64,000 bases of DNA from NCBI RefSeq assembly GCF_037893015.1, contig NC_133665.1, forward strand, positions 23,322,869-23,386,868, read 5' to 3'. The translations under genes and the position numbers were made by a program. Below the pieces are notes generated by a model, which saw only the letters and a list, made by a program, of their open reading frames with translations, made no database searches and was not told the origin of the DNA. The first letter of the stretch is position 1. Each line of letters begins with the position of its first letter. The DNA comes from Macrotis lagotis (lineage: Eukaryota; Chordata; Mammalia; Peramelemorphia; Peramelidae). This document shows positions 8,583-18,960 of this stretch, piece by piece.

Positions 8583-10735
8583 GTTGTTGTTCAGTCTTTA
8601 GTCATGTCTGACTCTATGTGACCATAGCAATACAAGTCCTTCTATCCTCTACTATTTCCCAAAATCTGTCCAAGTTGATGTTCATTGATCCTACAACACT
8701 ATCTCATTTTCTGTTGTTACCTTCTCTTTTTGCCTTCAATCCTTTTCTACAATAGGGTCTTTTATAGTAAATCCTTTCTTTTCATTTTATGGACAAAGTA
8801 CTGTTTAAGTTTCAGTATTTGTCCTTCCAATGAAGTCTGAATTAATTTCTTTAAGTGTTAACTGAATGATCTAACTATCCAAGGGACTCTCAAAAGTCTT
8901 CTCTAGCACAATTCAGAAGCATTGATTCTGTAGTGCTCAACTTTTTTTTACAATTCAACTTTCACAGCCATACATTACTATTGGAAAAATCATAGTCTTG
9001 ACTAAATAGACCTTTGTCAGCAAGATAATATCTCTGCCTTTTAGTATGCTGTCCAGATTTGCTTTAGCCTCCCTTCCGGGGAACTAATGTCTTAATTTCA
9101 TGGCTGCAATCACCATCAGCAGTGATCTTTCAGCTTGATAATATAAAATCTGAAATTGCTTCCATTTTTTTTCCTCCCACTATTTGCCAAGAAATGATGA
9201 GACCAGTTGCCATGATCTTAATGTTTTCTTTTGTTTTTTATGTTAAACTTCAATCTAATCTTTACTCTTTCTTCTTTTACCCACATCAAGAGGCTTTTTA
9301 ATTCTTCTTTCTGCCATCAGAGTGGTACTGGCAGAAAAACTGAGATTGTTGTTATTTCTACTGACAACCTTAATTTCAGCTTTCAATTCATCCACTCTTG
9401 CATTCCACATTATATACTCTTCATGTAAATAAATAAGGAGACAATATGCAGCCTTGCCATACTCCTTTTCCAATCTCAGTTCCATGATCAGTTCTAATAT
9501 GTTGCTTCTTGAATCATATTCAGGTTCCTTATGTAAATGATTTGGTACTTCCATTTCTTGAAGAACTTGGCACATTTTGATGTGATGCACAAAAAAGAAG
9601 CAGAAATAGATATTTTTCTGGAACTTCCTTGCTTTTTCCTTTCTTTAATCCAGTGAATGTTGACATTTTGGTTTCTAGTTCTTCTGCCTCTTCAAAAAAC
9701 AGCCTACATATCTGGTAATAATTGGTTCACATATTGCTAAAGCCTAGCTTGTAGAATCTCAAACACAATCTTAATGGGATGTGAAATGAGTTCAATATTG
9801 GATCATTTGAATATTCTTTGACTTTGTCCTTTAGGATTGAGATGTATCCATCAATTGTTCCCCAAATACATGAATACTATGGAATACTACTGTTCTATAA
9901 GAAACCATAAATGGTTGTACTCTAGAGAGGCATGATTCCATGCTTACAGGATCTGATGCTGAGCAAAGGGAGTAGAACCAAGAGAACATTGTACATAATA
10001 ACAACATTATGAGATGAACAACCTTGATGGAAGCAGCTCCTCTTAGCAGTCCAGAGAGCTAGGACAGCTGTATTTGACTGGCTATGGACTATATTATCCC
10101 CATCCAGGGGAAGAAACACAAACAAAAGAAAATACACACAGACAAAAAAAAAAAAAACCCCTTCAGAATCTGATGAACACATTATAAAAATTATCCCTTA
10201 TCTCTTTCCCTTAATCCTAATTCCTCATACTGAAAATTACTAATCTGTAAAAATGTTTATCAAAATATGTTTGTTCAATGCTAACCTGACTGTTCATTAC
10301 TGAAGGGAGGGGGATGGAAAGGATTGGTGGAAGGAAATTTTGTTTCTTAAAAAGATACATGTGCATATGGATGAAAATAAATAAATTTACAAAAAAAAAA
10401 GGATGAAGATGTAAACAGATTTTTTTTTCAATCCAGTGGCCACTGTTAAGTTTTACAAATTTTCTGGCATATGGAGTACAGCACTTTGAATTTTATTCCA
10501 GCTTAGCTGGAATTCTTTCAGTTCCACTAGCCTTATTGTTAGCAATGCTTCTTAGGACCCATTTGACATCATTCTCCAGGACATCTGACTTTAGATCAGT
10601 GATATTAAGATCTTTCTTGCATCAATCTTCACTGTACTCTTGCTACCTTTTTTTAACCTCTTTGACTTCTGTGAAGTTCTTAACATTCTTACCTTCTATT
10701 ATGCTGTGCATGAAACATTCCCTTGAAATTAAATG
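8583..10735 (-). mobile_element. RTE-clade (BovB-like) LINE, reverse-transcriptase region to 3' end, split by an L1
   Basis: Translated on the minus strand, 10735-10414 resembles the RTE stretch before the polymerase fingers (LENDVKWVLRSIANNKASG, then IPAKL). After the L1 insertion, 9832-9250 carries EILQARLQQYVN, then KEYGKAAYCLLIYLHEEYIM and TTLMAE. The usual YADD is mutated to FSAS. 9240-8583 holds the C-terminal part (TCCAGTTGCC, AAATCTGGACAGCATACTAA on minus) and a 3' tail ending in the GTCAGACATGACT motif. Frameshifts and stops are frequent. It is an old, dead copy without an endonuclease region. Confidence 0.8.
9847..10399 (+). mobile_element. 5'-truncated L1 3' end inserted in the RTE
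   Basis: CATGAATACTATGGAATACT, TGCTTACAGGATCTGATGCT, GAGATGAACAACCTTGATGG and the 3' UTR down to ATAAATAAATTTAC plus A10 are a typical L1 tail. It is bracketed by a 14-bp TSD with two mismatches, AGGATTGAGATGTA at 9833-9846 and AGGATGAAGATGTA at 10400-10413. The RTE coding sequence resumes on both sides, confirming insertion into it. Confidence 0.88.
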
Positions 10736-10739
10736 ATGT

Positions 10740-11930
10740 AAAATAAACTCATATAAATTATCAGTGTTCCTATATATTACAAATAAAATCTAATGGTAAA
10801 AGTTAAAAAGAGAAATTCCATTTAAAATAATTAGAATTTTTAAAATTTTTGAAAGTCTAATTTGTCATAATTACAAGACAGTTTTTTCATACAAAGGAAG
10901 TCATATAAAACTGGGAAATTTTTTACAGAATGCATCTCTGAATAAAGGTCTCATTTCTCAAATATATAGAGAATTGAGTCAAATCTGTAGGAATAAAAGT
11001 CATTTCTCAATTGATGGTAAAATATATAAATAGAAAATTTTCAAGTGAAGAAAGCAGAGCTATCTATCATCATATGAAAAAGTGTTCTAAATCACTATTT
11101 TTAAAGAAATACAAATTAAACAATTCTGAGGTACTACGTCATACCTCTCATATTAACTAATATGAAAGAAAACAAAAAGAGGATGTGGGAAAATTGGGAT
11201 ATTGCAACAATGTTGGTAGAGTTATGAACTAATCTACCCATTCTGGAGATCAATTTATAATTAGGCCCAAAGGGTAACCAAACTGTATGTATTCTTTGAT
11301 CCAGAAATACTACTACCAGTTCTGTATCACAAAGAAATCATAAAAAAGGGGAAACAGATCCAAATGAACAAAAATATTTATAGCAGCTCTTTTCATGGTG
11401 GTAAAGATTTGGAAACTTTACCCATCAATTGGGGAATGGCTGAATAAGTTGTGTAAGTTCCTGTAAAGGAATACTATTATATAATAAGAAATGAACAGAA
11501 AGCAGATGTTTTCAGAAAAATCTTGACTTACATGAACTGATGTACCATGAAGCAAACAGAACCAGGAGGACATTGTACTACACAGTAGTATTATGTGATA
11601 ATCCACTATGAATCCTTAACTATTCTCAGCAATACAATGTTCTAAAACAATGAAAAATGAAATACACCTACAGAAAAAAGACTATTGGAATATATAGATT
11701 GAAGCATTTTATTATTCCATTTTTTTTAGGGGGAGGGAGTTTATTTTTTCTTTTACAATGTGATCAGTATAGAACTGTGATTTTTATGATTTCACATACT
11801 GTATTGCATTTTTTGATGCCTCAGGGAAGGAAGAGAGATGAAAGGAGAGTATTTAGAGTTCAAATTTAAAAAAAAATATGCTAAAATTGTTTTAACATGT
11901 AATTGTAAAAAATTAAAAATAATTTAAAAT
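10740..11930 (+). mobile_element. Older L1, ORF2 C-terminal part to 3' end
   Basis: AAACTCATATAAATTATCAG TGTTCCTATATATTAC (the INPHKLSAFLY-type motif) begins ORF2. AAAGGTCTCATTTCTCAAAT, CCATCAATTGGGGAATGGC and GAACCAGGAGGACATTGTAC then follow, with an A/T-rich end. It is more diverged than the other sense L1s and has an internal deletion early in ORF2. No TSD is visible. Confidence 0.8.
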
Positions 11931-12002
11931 AGCAGACATTATAACTGAAACTATAATGATAATAAAGGCTAGCTTTTATACAGTCTTGTAATTGCATAAT
12001 TA

Positions 12003-12132
12003 TTTTTCAATTGTGTCTGATGCTTCATGACTCCTTTTGAGTTATTTTTGGCAAAGATAAAAAAAGTGGCGTGCCATTTCTTTTTCCAGCTTATTTTACA
12101 AATGAAGAAACTGAGTCAAGTAGTTGAAAAAG
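12003..12132 (-). mobile_element. RTE-tailed SINE fragment
   Basis: TTTTTCAATTGTGTCTGATG CTTCATGACTCC, then TTTTTGGCAAAGAT and GTGCCATTTCTTTTTCCAG is the RTE-type SINE tail read antisense, followed by AAATGAAGAAACTGAGTCAA. The tRNA head is absent. The left arm of an inverted duplication starts just after it. Confidence 0.65.
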
Positions 12133-12463
12133 TAAGTAAACATGTGTAAAAATACATATATACACTCATATACATATATACTACATATATATATATATAT
12201 ATACAGGCAATTATACATGTTTGTGTAAACATGCATTTCTGCATAAGTCTTTCTGTGTTTGTGTCTCTGTCTCTCTCTCTCATCCCTATCTATCCATTCA
12301 TCTAGTTAGCTAGCTAGGTAATTAGCTAGCTAACTATATAAATCAAGCCTTCTAACTCCAAATTTTTCACTTTTTTTAAAAATTGTGCCATGTTGTGCTT
12401 CTCTGATTCTCAGTTTTCTGACTCATAAAATGGGGGAAAACATAACACCTATTCCAAAGGGTG
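12133..12463 (+). repeat. Left arm of a long imperfect inverted duplication
   Basis: The arm contains, in order, AGTAAGTAAACATGTG, an (AT)n run (12184-12203), an exact 24-base block (12217-12240), a CT-rich run, CTATCTATCCATTCATCTAG, TTAGCTAGC repeats and a 41-base block at 12383-12423. The right arm at 12914-13220 has the same blocks in reverse order and complement. Confidence 0.8.
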
Positions 12464-12571
12464 ATTTGCCCAGAGTCACTGACAAACAGTCCAGTTTGGT
12501 TGGTGCTTGGAGGTCAGTCATGGAAAGAAGTAAAGTGAAGTCAAAAAGAGAAGACAAAGTCTGGAATGACT

Positions 12572-12757
12572 TGTTTTTCATTCCTGTCTAACTCTTCATG
12601 ACCCTATGGACCATACCACACCATTGCCATTCATTGGATTTCCCTGGAAAAGAAAGTGGAGTGGTTGAGCTAAACAGATGTTAAGTGACTTTTCTAGGGT
12701 CACACAACTAGTATGTGTATGAGGTCAGGTTTGACTTCAGGTCTTCTCATATTTTTC
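12572..12757 (-). mobile_element. RTE-tailed tRNA SINE in the spacer of the inverted duplication
   Basis: TTCCTGTCTAACTCTTCATG ACCCTATGGACCATA is the RTE-type tail. GGAAAAGAAAGTGGAGTGGT, AAGTGACTTTTCTAGGGTCA and TTTGACTTCAGGTCTTC follow on the plus strand as the antisense SINE body. The head is degraded. Confidence 0.65.
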
Positions 12758-12771
12758 TCACATCAAGTATA

Positions 12772-12957
12772 GTAGGTTGGTACTACTATTATCCATCTTT
12801 TGCAGATTATGAAATTGAGGCACAGAGAGGTTAAATAATACCCCTTGTAAGAGGCTGAATTTGAACTTGGATCTTTTACATATTACATCATTTGATCCTC
12901 ACAATAACCCTTTGGAATAAAGATTTTCTCCCATTTTATAAGTCAGAAAACTGAAAA
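12772..12957 (-). mobile_element. MIR-type SINE
   Basis: GAAATTGAGGCACAGAGAGG TTAAATAATACC and TGATCCTCACAATAACCC are MIR core motifs in antisense. The 3' portion (12914 onward) is part of the right inverted arm, so the MIR was there before or during the rearrangement. Confidence 0.65.
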
Positions 12958-13220
12958 TCAGAGAAGAACAACATGGCACAATAAAAAAATGAACAGTTTA
13001 GAGAGAAGGCCTGATTTGTACTTAGTTAGCTAACTAGATAAATGGATAGATAGAGGAGAGAGAGAGAAAGAGAGAAAGACAGAGAGATACACAGAAATGC
13101 ATGTTTACACAAACATATGTATATTGCATATGTATATGTGTATAAAACGCATCTATTTGTATATGGGTATATATGTATTTGTATATATATACATTTGTAA
13201 ATATGCATATATATTTACTT
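12914..13220 (-). repeat. Right arm of the long imperfect inverted duplication
   Basis: Read as its reverse complement it follows the left arm. A block at 12942-12981 matches 12383-12423 with two mismatches, and 13093-13116 is the exact complement of 12217-12240. TAGTTAGCTAACTAG, GATAGATAG and an AT-rich end also match. The spacer between the arms is about 450 bases. Confidence 0.8.
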
Positions 13221-13227
13221 AATTTTT

Positions 13228-13436
13228 ATGACTTGTAAAAAAACATTCATTTTTTAAAAATTGAGTTTCAAATTCTCCTCCACCCTCCTATATTTCTTTC
13301 TTTCTTGCCCCCTTTACAAGAAAATGCATTCACACCCACACAGTAATATAAAATGAAAAATGATAGGATTGTTTCAATTTGCACTCAAGTTCATCAGCTC
13401 TTTCTCTGGCGTTGAATAGTATTTTTCATCATGGGA
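13228..13436 (-). mobile_element. Old L1 3'-UTR fragment
   Basis: TTGAGTTTCAAATTCTCCTC CACCCTCC, AGAAAATGCATTC and AGCTCTTTCTCTGG, then GAATAGTATTTTTCATCATG match the antisense L1 3' UTR also present at 41500-41720 and 26290-26460. It is truncated and diverged. Confidence 0.6.
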
Positions 13437-13612
13437 CCTTTAGAATTATCTCAGAGTCTGATCTTAATCCTAACCCTGCCATTTACTGTTTGTGGGTCAA
13501 ATCACTCATCTAAGTTAAAAAGTCTAGGTTTCTCCATCTGTAAAATGAAAACATCGAACTCATTGCCTCTCAGGATCTTTCGAAAACTCACTTATATATC
13601 CTTTGATACAAG
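13437..13612 (+). repeat. MIR fragment
   Basis: CCTAACCCTGCCATTTACTG, TGTGGGTCAAATCACTCATC and TTTCTCCATCTGTAAAATGA match MIR core motifs in sense order. Confidence 0.65.
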
Positions 13613-13817
13613 GATCCTAGAAGGAGGAACAAGTCTCATGGGGAACATGATGAACTAAGTTTTAGACAGGTATTTATAAATTACAGATTTCTATCAAAGA
13701 GTTCGAAATTTATAATCATAATTCAGAAACAGATTCAGATTGATTCCTGGTATTAACTGAAATCATGGATTTGGATGAATTAGAGGGGGAAAAAAGATGA
13801 GAATTGGACAATGGGGA
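13613..13817. other. Unassigned stretch
   Basis: About 200 bases without a recognisable repeat or gene. Confidence 0.35.
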
Positions 13818-13967
13818 TTTTTTTGTTTGTTTTTGCAAGGCAATGGGGTTAAGTGATTTGCTGAAGGTCAAAAAGCTAGGTAATTATTAAGTTTCTAAGG
13901 CCAGATTTGAACTCAGGTTGTCCTGACTCCAAGATTGTTGCTGTATCCACTATGCCACCCAGCTGTT
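13818..13967 (-). mobile_element. tRNA-derived SINE (MAR1-like)
   Basis: Read antisense: TTTTTTGTTTGTTTTTGCAAG, GGCAATGGGGTTAAGTGATT, GCTAGGTAATTATTAAGT, TTTGAACTCAGG and ATGCCACCCAGCTG. Nearly full length. Confidence 0.85.
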
Positions 13968-14225
13968 GTAAAGAGATAGATAATCACACTCACGGCAGGA
14001 GGGAAATGGAAAAAAAATATCAACCAGTCAAAAAGACCAAAAAGAAATAGTAGAGGGGAATCTGGAGAGAGTAGTGCCATGGAAGTTTTGGAAAAGGAAT
14101 ATATAGGAGAAGGGAATGGCCAACATTGTCTAAAATCACAGAAAGGTCAAGGAGGATAAGGTCTAAGAGTAGATCATTGACAATGACAACTAAAAGATTG
14201 TTGGTAACCTTAGTGAGAAAAGTGT
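13968..14225 (+). repeat. Old interspersed repeat, family not named
   Basis: GTGCCATGGAAGTTTTGGAA, GGCCAACATTGTCTAAAATC ACAGAAAGGTCAAGG and AAAGATTGTTGGTAACCTTA form a block seen in many mammalian genomes as an old repeat. I cannot give its name with confidence. Confidence 0.4.
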
Positions 14226-14980
14226 TTATATAGTAATAATATTATAATGAATGAATGAAAAAAAGCATTTATTAAATAATAGAGTTCTCTTTCCAGAGAC
14301 CACATATTCCAACAGAATGTGACAATACAAATAGGAGAATTCAACAATAGATATAATGGCAAACTAAGAGTTACTAGGGTACAGTAGTATTGGTAGATGA
14401 CAACTGAGGTCATATTGCAAGAGTTTCTTTTTACCCTTTTCCTGTACTTTATCTTTTCCTTCCTCTTCTCCTTTTCCAACTCCACTTTATCCAGTACTCC
14501 AAGAGTTTTTGCCCAAATTCTTCCCATATCCCCAGTCACAATCCACATGATAGTCCAAAAGTCTCCCTCCTTTCTCTCCTTCAATCCCAATCCCCACACT
14601 GCTTTAAAAGTTTTTTTCCTGATCTTGTCCCCAAGTTTTCTCACCTTTCTTCATGTTCAAAAGACTTCTGCACCCTTGTAGATGTACACATTGTTTCCCT
14701 TTACAACCCAGATAAATGTTCCAACATTACCAGACTTTTACCCCCAGCACCTGTTTCCTCTTCTTCTTCTTATGCCCAATTTTTATAATAATTCCTTTTT
14801 ACCTTTTCCTACCCAAATTTTGTTTTTTTAAGAATCATCTCATCATACACAACTCAGACCCAATTTTTTCAAATTACTTCAGTAATGATGACAGTTTTAA
14901 GAATATTGATAATCTTTTCATATATATGAAAATATTATCTTTATATCAATATATCTGTAGCTACAATCTATATGTATAAA
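14226..14980. other. Unassigned pyrimidine-rich stretch
   Basis: Mostly C/T-rich on the plus strand (14420-14830). The 144-codon minus frame at 14210-14644 and the 94-codon plus frame at 14397-14681 overlap antisense and have low-complexity composition, so neither is called. It may be an old L1 UTR, but I cannot show this. Confidence 0.3.
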
Positions 14981-15014
14981 CATATATATATATATATGTA
15001 CATACATACATACA
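14981..15014. repeat. (AT)n/(CATA)n microsatellite
   Basis: An uninterrupted AT run leads into CATACATACATACA. Confidence 0.9.
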
Positions 15015-15044
15015 CAAAATAAAAGAAATGTAGATCCTCCCTAA

Positions 15045-15215
15045 ACTGTGTAAAAGTGGAAATAGCATGGGCTTTGGAGTCAATCTTCTCTTTGATATTT
15101 TCTACTTGGGTGACTGATAAAATCCTCAATATTCCCATCTTAAAAATAATAGGATTGAACTAGATGTTTCCTTAGGTCCTACTAAATTCTCTACCCTCAG
15201 TTTCTAAAATCTAAC
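15045..15215 (+). repeat. MIR fragment
   Basis: GCATGGGCTTTGGAGTCAAT, TTGGGTGACTGATAAAATCC, AATAGGATTGAACTAGATG and CCTTAGGTCCTACTAAATTC match the MIR head, core and 3' part in order. Confidence 0.65.
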
Positions 15216-15239
15216 TTCTTGGTTAAACAAGCAGTCACC

Positions 15240-15362
15240 ATCTCAGATCTATTAAAATGTGAGTTCCTTTAGAGCAGGACTGTTGTATAGTTTTCTTTGT
15301 ACATCTTGCATTTTGGCAGAATGCTTTTTACCTAGAAAGTTCTTAATTTTTGCTTCATTGTA
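15240..15362 (+). repeat. L2 LINE 3'-end fragment
   Basis: AAATGTGAGTTCCTTTAGAG CAGGACTGTTG, TTTGTACATCTTGCATTTTG and AGAAAGTTCTTAATTTTTGC follow the L2 3' terminus in order, heavily diverged. Confidence 0.5.
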
Positions 15363-15688
15363 TATTCATTCATTCATTTCACCTTCGTTATAGTTGCTGT
15401 GAGCTATTCTTTTTCTCATAGTTACTCCATCACACTCCCTCTCCTTTACCCTCATTTCCCTATAATCTCCCCCACTTTCTTACCCGACAATGAACCACAT
15501 ACTCTGGGGACCTCACAGGCTTAGAATTTGGAATTCTAGTCCTGTTGGTAAGCATGCATAACATGAAATAAACAAGTATAGACATTTTAAGACAGTTACA
15601 GTTATTGAAAAGAGGCAGGGTAGAAAGTAAATGCAGTAACTATGTGATTATGAGTTCCTTTGCAATGGCTAACTGAAGAAAAAGTGTA

Positions 15689-15689
<1 letters not shown>
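15363..15689. other. Unassigned stretch
   Basis: No gene or confident repeat is visible. It contains a short (CATT)n run at about 15366-15378. Confidence 0.35.
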
Positions 15690-15729
<40 letters not shown>

Positions 15730-15754
15730 CTGTGTGTCTGTGTGTCTGTGTGTT
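15690..15754. repeat. (TG)n microsatellite
   Basis: About 18 uninterrupted TG units are followed by TG units broken by ATC and TC. Confidence 0.95.
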
Positions 15755-16370
15755 TTATTAACTTGCATACCTCAAATACCTCCAGGCTCAAATTATTGTT
15801 CAGCCATAGGAAACTCCATTTGCTAGACGTCAAAGCTATGTGATTTAAGTCAGCCAACTCCCAGGAATTTGAAGTGAGGGCTATAACTTCCTAATCCTTT
15901 TCACCAGTTCTATATGTTGCAACATGTATGTATTAGTGATGATGAGCCAACCTTGTTCTAAGCAATCCTATAATACCTCAGCATAATGAGCCCAACTCAT
16001 TCTGAGTTTCAGTCTCTACATCACACTCTATTAACATTTACTTGGCTAATCTTGCTCATTGTTTATTTTTCTGTGTAGAAAAGATAAAAATTAGAATAAA
16101 TTATGAGACATTGTGTCATATAAATGCTTCAGTAGTGCCAGGCATGGGGTAATATGAGCTGGAACAGACAGATCAGTTTGGAAGAAATGAGAATCTACTT
16201 TAGCACTGTTTGAAAACATACTTTAAGGTCAAATGTTTCAGTGATTTTGTTTCATATTGGGAAGTCCCTTTAGCAACTCACCAGACTACCCATTAATTTT
16301 TATGTTTTTGTTGTGTCCTGAGAAGTGAATAATTACAGTACATGGAGTTAAAAGGCTAGATAAATAAGAT
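15755..16370. other. Unassigned stretch
   Basis: No recognisable repeat, RNA gene or coding signal. It is apparently unique sequence. Confidence 0.35.

Positions 16371-16398
<28 letters not shown>
16371..16398. repeat. (AAT)n microsatellite
   Basis: Nine perfect AAT units. Confidence 0.95.
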
Positions 16399-16401
<3 letters not shown>

Positions 16402-16510
16402 AGATCTGATAAAAGGACAATGGCTACATCCAAATAGGTGAGATTCCATCTATGCTTTATGTGAAAATCATCACTAGTTGGATTTTTATAGGGACTGAGA
16501 TTGTCCCAAT

Positions 16511-16766
16511 CCTTCCATAGATAATAATAAATATTAATATTTATACAATGTTTTAAGGCTTGCAGAACATTTACATATGCCAAATTATTTCATCCTTACA
16601 ACAATTCTGTGAAGTAGGTGCTGCTATTATCCTCATTTTGCCTATGAGGAAATTGAGGCTGAGAGTAGTTAAGTGATTTGCTTATGGTCACACAGTGTCT
16701 GAGGCAGAATTTGAACTCAGATCTTTCTGACCCAAAGTTCAGCATTCTGTACTCTATGCAACCTAG
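16511..16766 (-). mobile_element. MIR, near full length
   Basis: The plus strand shows AAGGCTTGCAGAACATTTAC, CATCCTTACAACAATTCTGT GAAGTAGGTG, TATGAGGAAATTGAGGC, AAGTGATTTGC and TTTGAACTCAGATCTTTCTG ACCC. It ends at the tRNA head complement (TGCAACCTAGCTC). This is the best-preserved MIR in the window. Confidence 0.8.
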
Positions 16767-18275
16767 CTCTTTGACTTTAATTATCACAGAGTTGAGACAT
16801 GGGTACAACTGCTGTTCAATGAGAAAGCATTGGTCACAAGATTGCCATATTCCTAGACATGGAATATATCAAATAAATGGGGTCTAGAGAAAATTTGATT
16901 TATAAGAAGAAAACAGAGAAGGCTATATGAGCTTGGAAGAGAGAAGCAATAGAAAGATAGAGAGTAGAGAGAACTAAAATTTAACATCATGGCATCATGG
17001 GAACTAATGAGTGTTGTCACTCATTAGTGAAGTCAGGAGAAGAACGGGAAATATTGCTATCAAGGAACACAGGAGGTCTGCCCAGCTCAACTTGGCCATG
17101 GCATGATAAGTCCAAAATTGAAAGAGCTCTAGCTTGCCTCTCTGAGAATGAAGGGAAAAACTCTTAAGAAGCACATAAAATTGAATCCTAGGCTTCATTA
17201 TGGGTCTGAAATAATGGTGCCCACCCCTTATAGTAAAAAAGCAGAGTTATCAAAAAAATTTTCATGTAAATCCCCTGGAAGTGTATACCATTGTACTGAT
17301 TTTGAATGAGTTCAGAGAATATTTTCACTATGATTCTTTACTTTATTATTTTCTGTGCTATTCTAACTTTTCATTTTTGATTCTTGTATCTTTGGAATGG
17401 TCTGTTGACATTGGTGAAGGCTCTGCATATATTTTGGATAGCTAGTAGATGAAAATAACACACTAGAAAATGGTAAGGGGTCTTAGGGTTGTGTGGGTAA
17501 CTCTGGGAACCAGGAATTACATTAAGGTTGATTTTGCTTTTTACCTTATAAAATTTCAAGACATGAAAAAACATCAAGCATTCAATCTGCACATATATTG
17601 ATCTGAGAAAATATGCCAATTAGTTTAGTGACTTCTTATTGGACCAAGGGTATAATATAGAATATAAAACCCAAACCACAGGTAGGACTAGAAAACCCAA
17701 TATGTTACCCAGCAGTGCTATTGTGAAGCCATGGTTTTCCCTTAAACCATCTCAGAAAAAGATGGAAAAAGCACACTATTTTAAAGACATTAATTAAATG
17801 TAAAAAATATTCAATAAATATCTTGATTTATTCTATAGGAGGAAAGTCCCTATCTTCTTCCTAGCTTTCCATTCTCATAATTAATCATTCTCATTTTCTA
17901 AAAATTATTCTTTATAACCTAACTTTAATTTGTTGCCTTTTAATACTGTTTCTGGCTTAATATCTGCTTCATAGGAGGACCTTCATAAATGCTATTGATT
18001 GATTGATTGATCAATCCCCTTCAATCATTTACTACATATTTATCACTGCCTTCTATGTTCAAGTCACCAAGAAAAAAGATAGCTACAACATGCATCTTGC
18101 CTTAAGTGGTGTATGACTGAATGGGGGAAAGGGCAAGTAAAATACCCAAATAATTGTTATATAAGGCAGAGGGAGATTAATGGAAATGAACTGTTTAAGC
18201 AAAGTTTTAAAAGTAATTTCCAGAAGAATAGATCTCTTTCTCCTGAGACGGTTGAGTAGGCATACAGGTAGGAAA
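16767..18275. other. Unassigned, apparently unique stretch
   Basis: About 1.5 kb with no confident repeat apart from a (TTGA)n run at 17996-18012 and a perfect hairpin at 17003-17028. Small open frames of 60-82 codons on the minus strand have no start context, homology or composition suggesting a gene. Confidence 0.35.
17003..17028. repeat. Perfect short inverted repeat (11-base stem, 4-base loop)
   Basis: ACTAATGAGTG, loop TTGT, then CACTCATTAGT. No T-run follows, so it is not terminator-like. Its function is unknown. Confidence 0.8.
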
Positions 18276-18960
18276 AGCAATAAACATTTATTAATAACTT
18301 GTCTCTAGGAATATAAATGTGAGCAAAAAAGAAATACAGTTCCTGCCCTCAAGGAGCTTAATTCCCAATAGGGGAAGATAAAAGTGAATTGAAAAGAGGG
18401 AGAGTGTTGCAGGGGAGAAAGGCAATTGTGGTAAAGTCCCATAATTGGTAGGGGAATGAAACATGATTACTTTATACCTGTTGTAATAATAAAGACCAAA
18501 AGGAAGAGAGGGCTATCATAGCATCTTCCAGGAGGAGAAAACTTCATGTGATGAGAGAAATTTCATGGTGAGAAGGTAGCGGAATCCAGGAGAAGTCTGG
18601 AACATTCAAAAGTACAGATGAAAGGAGAATGAAATATGACTGGACTGGAAATGTTTAGAAGGGACTTAGTAATAGAACAAGCATGGCAGAGGGAGACTCC
18701 CAGTAAATTGTGATGACAAAGTCTGGAATAGTCAGAAACACTATGAATGATCAAGGAAGGATATTTAAAAGAGAAGTATGTTTAAATTGGGGCTTAAAGA
18801 AAAAGATATTACTAGATGGAAACAGGAGTAGAGGGAGACATTGATGTTCCAGGAACTGATGACATGATACATAAGGAAATGAAAGAAGAGACAGAGAAGG
18901 GAGGATAAGAATAGGGTATAAAGGGTAGTCCCACTAAACTGAAGAGTATATAAATGGTAG
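18276..18960 (+). repeat. Old interspersed repeat, family not named
   Basis: CAATAAACATTTATTAATAA, GAAATACAGTTCCTGCCCTC AAGGAGCTTAAT, then weaker blocks such as AGAAGTATGTTTAAATTGG and TTGATGTTCCAGGAACTG follow an old mammalian repeat I know by its blocks but cannot name. Small pieces of the same family recur at 3575-3875 and 20215-20300. Confidence 0.45.

Noticed and set aside
9255..9590. 111-codon minus-strand open frame that could look like a small gene
   Set aside because: Its sequence (KEYGKAAYCLLIYLHEEYI, then TTLMAE) is the RTE reverse-transcriptase region with a mutated active site, within a longer decayed LINE.
13026..13230. Repeated AT/GATA tracts considered as a CRISPR-like or satellite array
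   Set aside because: No regular repeat-spacer period; the tracts are part of the inverted duplication arm.
14210..14644. 144-codon minus-strand open frame
   Set aside because: It overlaps a 94-codon plus frame in a C/T-rich tract; composition explains it. No motif, and no introns or UTR signals could be seen.
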